From the NCBI GenBank assembly GCA_964493075.1, contig CAZBNU010000130.1:1-11232 (forward strand): DNA of 11,232 nucleotides. Direction: 5' to 3'. Shown here piece after piece: positions 7,554 through 11,232 of the stretch. The position numbers were made by a program, and so were the translations under genes. The first letter of the stretch is position 1; the number at the start of each line of letters is the position of its first letter. Under the pieces are notes generated by a model. It saw only the letters and a list, made by a program, of their open reading frames with translations. It ran no database searches and had not been told where the DNA came from. The stretch comes from SLFT01 sp964493075. Its GTDB lineage: Bacteria > Hydrogenedentota > Hydrogenedentia > Hydrogenedentales > CAITNO01.

Positions 7554-7580
7554 AAATAAAACCGGCATCGCTGCCGATCA
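7554..7580 (-). terminator. Terminator-like hairpin directly after the four-hairpin c gene
   Basis: On the transcript, CGGCA (7576-7572), a GCGA tetraloop (7571-7568) and TGCCG (7567-7563) make a perfect 5-bp stem. One GT wobble and one AT pair extend it to 7 bp, and it is followed by GTTTTATTT (7562-7554). The stem begins inside the TGA stop (7580-7578). The shape is that of a weak intrinsic terminator or an mRNA-processing and stabilising hairpin. Full termination is unlikely because essential atp genes follow with no good promoter visible, so partial read-through or processing is more plausible. Confidence 0.45.
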
Positions 7581-8552
7581 CACAAACAATAACAAAAGGG
7601 CAATAATCAACCCATAGATGGCGGTGGACTGAGATACGGCCTGGCCGATGAGCATGGTGCGCATGATGAGCGCATCCAGGCGGGGCTTGGCCGCTGAAGC
7701 CTGACAGGCGTAGTCGCCTACCATGCCGCTGCCAATGCCGGGGCCGATACCGCCAAAACCTGCGGAAATACCCGCACCCAGCGTGATGGCGAATCCGATG
7801 ATTCCCATGGGAACATCCGCTGCAAGCAACAACACAAATGCCACCAGCATCCCGAAAATTGCGGGGGTCTGGGACACCGCCTGGGCTATCAACATGGTGC
7901 GCAACACCATTGCTGAATTTTCAGGCCACCGTGCAGTGCCATGCACCGCGCCGCTTGCCGTCTGACCGGAACCGATACCAGGGCCAAGCGCCCCAGCACC
8001 CATGGCAATGCCTGCACCCACAAAAACGCCAAAAGCCGTCAGAGCGGAATCCGGCGCGGAAACAACGAAAATAAGCATCAGCGAAATAACAATGGCGAAA
8101 ATGCTGGGCGACTGGGCGACGGCCTGCCCTATCACCATGGACGAGGTGACCGAAGTCGAATAGCGCGGGTTACGGGCAACGCCATCGCAGGCCTTGCCTG
8201 CTGGCCAACCGCACCCCAAACCACTGCCGAAACAGCCCAAGCCGATAGAAAGGCCAGCGCCAATCATGGCAGCGCCAAAATAGGCGCCTTCCAGACGGCC
8301 CGCAGGCAGAAACAGGATCAGCAGCCCAATCACCAGCGCAAAGATGGAGGGACTCCCGCCAACCGCCTGTCCTATGAGCATGGTGCGCAGCATGAAACTT
8401 TGCGTATTCGGCTGACGCATGATGCCTTCGTTGGCCTGACCTGCGGCGATACCCATGCCCACAGCAGCGCCGATGCCGCCCAAACCAAGGGCGAACCCGG
8501 CGCCGATGTATCGGCCTAACATTTCCCAAACATGTGGTTCTAGTTCTATCAC
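7578..8552 (-). CDS. Four-hairpin c-like rotor protein lacking every ion-binding carboxylate
   Basis: A 324-residue tandem fusion of four c-subunit hairpins (eight membrane helices), at about 14-82, 91-164, 174-244 and 251-324. Each repeat keeps the glycine-rich first helix, a polar loop (RQP 46-48, RNP 127-129, RWP 208-210, AKP 288-290) and the second-helix core (M)(L/V)I(G/A)QAV. The essential carboxylate position is Gly66, Gln147, Gln228 and Gln308, exactly 81, 81 and 80 residues apart. The matching first-helix ligand positions, each 33 residues earlier, are Met33, Cys114, Ser195 and Ser275. No hairpin therefore has a usable ion carboxylate, whereas the neighbouring atpE is intact. Repeat 4 is closest to atpE. 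The start is GTG with AGG five bases upstream; an in-frame ATG at codon 11 is the alternative. It lies between atpB and atpE, so a role in or with the rotor ring is likely. Its actual function is unknown. The frame is open and conserved in pattern, so it is not an obvious pseudogene. Confidence 0.93.
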   Translation of the reverse strand: MIELEPHVWEMLGRYIGAGFALGLGGIGAAVGMGIAAGQANEGIMRQPNTQSFMLRTMLIGQAVGGSPSIFALVIGLLILFLPAGRLEGAYFGAAMIGAGLSIGLGCFGSGLGCGWPAGKACDGVARNPRYSTSVTSSMVIGQAVAQSPSIFAIVISLMLIFVVSAPDSALTAFGVFVGAGIAMGAGALGPGIGSGQTASGAVHGTARWPENSAMVLRTMLIAQAVSQTPAIFGMLVAFVLLLAADVPMGIIGFAITLGAGISAGFGGIGPGIGSGMVGDYACQASAAKPRLDALIMRTMLIGQAVSQSTAIYGLIIALLLLFV

Positions 8553-8632
8553 GACAACCTACTTACCGTAAAGTATATTTCGTTCACAAAACCCAATGGA
8601 GAATAATTACTTAAACTCCCGGAAAAACCAGC

Positions 8633-9391
8633 CTACTTAATGGCCACAGCAATGTATGTCAAGGTGAGCATGGCAAACACAAAAGCATGCACAGTGCCCA
8701 CAAAGAATACAAAAAACAGATTCATCCCGATAAGCATGGGGCTGAAACTGTAAATAAGCGTAGAGATAACAATCATAATAATACTGCCGCCCAGAATGTT
8801 CCCGAAGATACGGAATGAAATGGAAACCACCTTCGCGATTTCACCAATAACATTGAGCGGGAAAAAGAACAGAGCGGACAACTTGCCCATAATGGCAGCG
8901 AAGCCCTTGGCATCTTCCTGGGCAAAGAGCGGCCCCAGCAACTCCATAAAATAGCCCAAGGCACCTTTGGCGCGAATACCACACCAAGTCGCCACGAACA
9001 TACCCAAAAGCCCCAACCCCAGCGTGGTGTTAATATCGGCTGTCGGCTCATTCACGAAACCCATAGGCAGGAAACCCACGCAGTTTGCTACAAGCAGAAA
9101 CATAAATAATACAAAAATGAGAGGCAAGAATTTGCGATTCTGATCCCGAGTTTCCAATTCCAGCGAACTGGAAACCAAGTCGTCAAACATGCTAACGAAT
9201 TGTTCGACCACAAATTGCGCACGACCGGGGGTAACCGACAATCTACGAATGGCATAACGACAGAAAGCGAACAATGCTCCCATAACCATGAGAGAGTTCA
9301 ACAGCGTTAGTATATTGATGCCGTTCATCGGAATTTCTATATCCGTAAACGGTATGTAGTACCACACTAAACGACTACCGATTTGATCCAT
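8633..9391 (-). CDS. atpB: ATP synthase F0 a subunit
   Basis: Subunit a forms the two half-channels that deliver ions to the c-ring. The protein is 252 residues with five or six hydrophobic helices. Family marks are PTADINTT (116-123), GEIAKVVSISFRIFGNILGG (183-202) with the essential stator arginine Arg194, Glu184 and Asn198, and the last helix (about 232-251). By spacing from Arg194, the position equal to E. coli Glu219 is Ser203, and the usually conserved Gln near the end (E. coli Gln252) appears to be His235. The ATG lies within the end of atpI (17-base overlap), with a GAGG-rich stretch about 12 bases upstream. An 80-base gap separates it from the four-hairpin c gene. Confidence 0.96.
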   Translation of the reverse strand: MDQIGSRLVWYYIPFTDIEIPMNGINILTLLNSLMVMGALFAFCRYAIRRLSVTPGRAQFVVEQFVSMFDDLVSSSLELETRDQNRKFLPLIFVLFMFLLVANCVGFLPMGFVNEPTADINTTLGLGLLGMFVATWCGIRAKGALGYFMELLGPLFAQEDAKGFAAIMGKLSALFFFPLNVIGEIAKVVSISFRIFGNILGGSIIMIVISTLIYSFSPMLIGMNLFFVFFVGTVHAFVFAMLTLTYIAVAIK

Positions 9392-9785
9392 TTGAATCTT
9401 CTTCCTCTTTTGGGAGATCCAGCCCGGTTATACCCAGAATAACCATCGCCAACCGTATCATAAACAACCCGGCGGCAACGGAAAAGAGACCAACGAAGCC
9501 CTCTTTGTCCAGCGTATAGCCACGTACCAACACGACGGCGTAAACTGCCAGCCCTGCGACACGCCACTTCATGGGGATGGAATATACCGCATTCCCAAAT
9601 TGGATTGCAAGTTTTTCCACCTGACGCGCTGTGAACCAAAAAACGATTGCCCCTGCAAGCCCGCCCATGAGCAGACCAACACTGGCCACACGCCCGAATA
9701 CCGGGTACACAATAATTGCGGCAACAAGCGTCAGCATCAGCGAAATACGCACTGCAAACATACGAAATGTGGGTAAAGGGTTCAC
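9375..9785 (-). CDS. atpI: AtpI, ATP synthase assembly protein
   Basis: A small inner-membrane protein of 136 residues with four predicted helices (about 8-28, 33-53, 73-91 and 98-119). The acidic hydrophilic C-terminus contains LPKEEEDS. Length, helix layout and position directly before atpB fit the ATP synthase I-chain family, which has been linked to c-ring assembly, including Na+ rotors, and with AtpZ to Mg2+/Ca2+ supply. The GTG start overlaps the atpZ-like stop (GTGA). Assembly help may matter here because the operon encodes two different c-type proteins. The sequence of this family is poorly conserved, so position is a large part of the evidence. Confidence 0.82.
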   Translation of the reverse strand: MNPLPTFRMFAVRISLMLTLVAAIIVYPVFGRVASVGLLMGGLAGAIVFWFTARQVEKLAIQFGNAVYSIPMKWRVAGLAVYAVVLVRGYTLDKEGFVGLFSVAAGLFMIRLAMVILGITGLDLPKEEEDSNGSNR

Positions 9786-10096
9786 GGGAGTTCCTGTTTA
9801 ATAATTTGCCAGGCGGCAAGAGCGGCAGCGCCGATGCCGACGGGTATCATAATCAAAACAACGATGCCATTGCTACCTACCAGTCGGTCTACATACACGC
9901 CCCCCATCACCGAGCCCACAATACACAACGCCATCACCAGCCCCAGCTGGGTGATAATGCCCAACGCCGACCAGGGATTGTCGTTGTGGCGATGCACACG
10001 TCGTTGCGGTTCCTTCGGCAAAGCCGGATCCGCCAGATTCACCACGGGTGGGTCTTGGGGTTCTTCGTGATTTGCGTTCGGGTTTGGGTGTGCCAT
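9782..10096 (-). CDS. atpZ: AtpZ/AtpQ-like small membrane subunit of the ATP synthase operon
   Basis: A 104-residue protein with a hydrophilic, Pro/Asn/Asp-rich N-terminus (1-40) and two membrane helices (about 44-68 and 76-98). The helices contain GLVMALCIVGSVMGGVYVD and GIGAAALAAWQII, the layout of the putative F0F1-ATPase subunit family (AtpZ; AtpQ in N-ATPases). It is the first gene of the operon, and its stop overlaps the atpI start. No good ribosome binding site precedes the ATG, and an in-frame TGA 12 bases upstream excludes a longer form, so it may be read with a short or weak leader. The AtpZ versus AtpQ choice is by operon context only. Confidence 0.75.
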   Translation of the reverse strand: MAHPNPNANHEEPQDPPVVNLADPALPKEPQRRVHRHNDNPWSALGIITQLGLVMALCIVGSVMGGVYVDRLVGSNGIVVLIMIPVGIGAAALAAWQIIKQELP

Positions 10097-10294
10097 GCGT
10101 GTAGCGTATCACAGCGAAACCTGCTTGCGCCAGTTGTGAATAAAGAAACGATCCATGTTGTGCTGGTATTATTGTATGGCTGGGAGTTATGGGAAATATA
10201 GGAACGATGGGAAGACTGCTCGAGACATTTGCTTGAGAGTAAGGTGTTACGGTTTACTATGTGCAGATAGTTTATGTAACTTGGAGCAACAATC
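10097..10294. other. Divergent intergenic region between the atp operon and the hydrolase gene
   Basis: These 198 bases must hold the main promoter of the atp operon (minus) and that of the hydrolase (plus). On the minus strand the best -10-like match is TACAAT (10176-10171), but no good -35 lies at the right distance. TATATT further upstream likewise lacks a -35. The plus-strand promoter is clearer and listed separately. No convincing operator palindrome or riboswitch was recognised. Confidence 0.6.
10233..10260 (+). promoter_or_regulatory. Putative sigma70-type promoter of the hydrolase gene
   Basis: TTGAGA (10233-10238; five of six consensus bases) is followed after 16 bases by TACTAT (10255-10260; four of six). 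Transcription would start near 10,267, giving a leader of about 28 bases that includes the GGAG ribosome binding site at 10283-10286. This is pattern evidence only. Confidence 0.45.
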
Positions 10295-11232
10295 TTGATA
10301 CATCGCTTCTTCATCATTCTCATCATAACGGTGCTGTTGTTTTTCAAGCATTATGGGGCCGACCATTTTTTTGACGGTTATTCGTCTGCGTATCCCTTGA
10401 ATGCCGTAGCAGGAAAAATAAAGACCGTGGAAGGCACCGTGGAAACCTTCGGCCAGACCTTACACACCCATTATCGTCGGCAACGAATCGAATTTGATTC
10501 ACAGCCCGGCGAACGGGTACCTGCCCTTCTCACGCTGCCTGTAGAAGCGAAAGAACCAATCCCCGTGATCATCCTGCTGCACGGCAGCCATCAAAACAAA
10601 ACATTTGTGAAGGAAATATGCACGCCCTTTAACGAGGCGGGATTCGCCATGATATGTTACGACCAGTACATGTGCGGGGAACGCAAGGTGAGCGGCGGCG
10701 TTCTCAAAACCATGAAGGATCATCGTGACCGCCTACGTAAAACCGTGCATGACACGCAACGCCTGATAGACTACCTGGCAACACGTAAGGATATTGATTC
10801 ACGGCGTGTCTATCTCACCGGGATAAGTTACGGCGCGATTGCGGGAACTGTGGCGGTTGCCCGTGATAACCGCATCCGTGCCGCAGCGATGGTAGCGGGC
10901 GGCGGTAATTTCCGGCTGCTGGCCAAATCACCCGAAATACGGGAAGTACTGCCTAAATGGCTTTGGCCCCTTGCGTGGCCGCTTATCGAACTTATTGCGG
11001 GCCCTGCCGACCCAATACATCACGCGGCACAAACAGCAGGAACACCGTTCCTTATGCTCAACGGTTCCGAAGACGACATCGTCACGCCGGAAGCTGCCAG
11101 AGCCTTATACAAAGCATTGGGCGAACCCAAAGAAATCCGCTGGTATCCCATTAACCATCCCAACCTCGAACCCAACGGCAAAGAGGTCATCAAGATGCTG
11201 GATGACGGGCTGAAGTGGTTTCAGGAACAAGA
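10295..11232 (+). CDS. Membrane-anchored or exported alpha/beta hydrolase (3' end cut by the window)
   Basis: The frame is open from 10280 to the window edge and shows 312 residues from the chosen start. No ATG lies near the beginning; TTG at 10295 with GGAG 8 bases upstream is the best start and gives an N-terminal hydrophobic segment (FFIILIITVLLFF, 5-17), a signal anchor or signal peptide. The hydrolase fold shows LLHGSHQ (oxyanion-hole region, His96-Gly97), the nucleophile elbow GISYG with Ser178, the acid in NGSEDDIVTP (Asp260) and the histidine in INHPN (His288). This is a complete Ser-Asp-His triad of the dienelactone hydrolase/prolyl oligopeptidase-like esterases. The substrate cannot be told. 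The Cys-containing YDQYMCGER strand (about 123-131) is typical of the region before the cap. It is divergent from the atp operon and probably unrelated to it. The stop codon lies beyond the window. Confidence 0.82.
   Translation, partial: MIHRFFIILIITVLLFFKHYGADHFFDGYSSAYPLNAVAGKIKTVEGTVETFGQTLHTHYRRQRIEFDSQPGERVPALLTLPVEAKEPIPVIILLHGSHQNKTFVKEICTPFNEAGFAMICYDQYMCGERKVSGGVLKTMKDHRDRLRKTVHDTQRLIDYLATRKDIDSRRVYLTGISYGAIAGTVAVARDNRIRAAAMVAGGGNFRLLAKSPEIREVLPKWLWPLAWPLIELIAGPADPIHHAAQTAGTPFLMLNGSEDDIVTPEAARALYKALGEPKEIRWYPINHPNLEPNGKEVIKMLDDGLKWFQEQ

Noticed and set aside
7941..8519. 192-residue plus-strand open frame
   Set aside because: Antisense to the four-hairpin c gene. Its Asn/Gln/His/Arg/Ala-rich composition mirrors the Gly/Ala/Leu-rich membrane protein, and it has no family resemblance.
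7578..8552. V-type proteolipid imported from a V/A-ATPase operon
   Set aside because: The hairpins share the F-type core (IGQAV, GPGIGSG) with the neighbouring atpE, and the whole operon is F-type, so local duplication is the simpler origin. A tree of the hairpins would be needed to settle it.
8571..8578. Possible internal promoter (TATACT on the minus strand) before the four-hairpin c gene
   Set aside because: The -10 match is good, but no -35-like element lies 16-18 bases upstream, so I do not list it.

Overview
This window carries a complete F-type ATP synthase operon on the minus strand (about 10,096 down to 927). On the plus strand it is flanked by a converging larE gene (nickel-pincer cofactor synthesis) at the left edge and a diverging, truncated alpha/beta hydrolase at the right edge. 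Reading with transcription, the operon order is atpZ-like, atpI, atpB (a), a four-hairpin c-like gene, atpE (c), atpF (b/b'), a second unusual b gene, atpH (delta), atpA (alpha), atpG (gamma), atpD (beta), atpC (epsilon). Most junctions overlap or are tightly spaced (GTGA, TAGTG, ATGA overlaps). The exceptions are gaps of about 60-90 bases around the c genes and between gamma and beta.

The standout is a 324-residue protein (7578-8552) made of four c-subunit hairpins in tandem, about 81 residues apart. At the position of the essential ion-carrying carboxylate in the second helix, the four repeats have Gly, Gln, Gln and Gln. The first-helix ligand position has Met, Cys, Ser and Ser. All four hairpins therefore look unable to carry an ion. 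The next gene encodes a single-hairpin c subunit (106 residues) with an intact site: Glu54, Glu87, Ser88, Thr89 and Tyr92, the arrangement of Na+-type rotors with two carboxylates. The natural reading is an ATP synthase with a mixed rotor, or a dedicated carboxylate-free c paralogue with a structural, assembly or regulatory role. Acetobacterium woodii, which mixes a two-hairpin V-like c with one-hairpin c subunits in one ring, is a partial precedent. A four-hairpin member with every carboxylate lost is not something I know of.

Other departures from the textbook operon are: a second b subunit with an extra N-terminal membrane helix and a segment of about 77 residues probably outside the cytoplasm; a gamma subunit with an acidic insertion; an a subunit with altered polar residues near the ion path; and a terminator-like hairpin directly after the four-hairpin gene.

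The F1 genes (alpha, beta, gamma, delta, epsilon) look catalytically intact, so the machine is probably functional. Two different b genes, the probable Na+ site and larE suggest a Gram-negative, probably anaerobic or fermentative bacterium. The sequence does not let me name a phylum. No RNA genes, insertion sequences, CRISPR arrays or attachment sites were seen, and no stretch over 300 bases lacks a gene.
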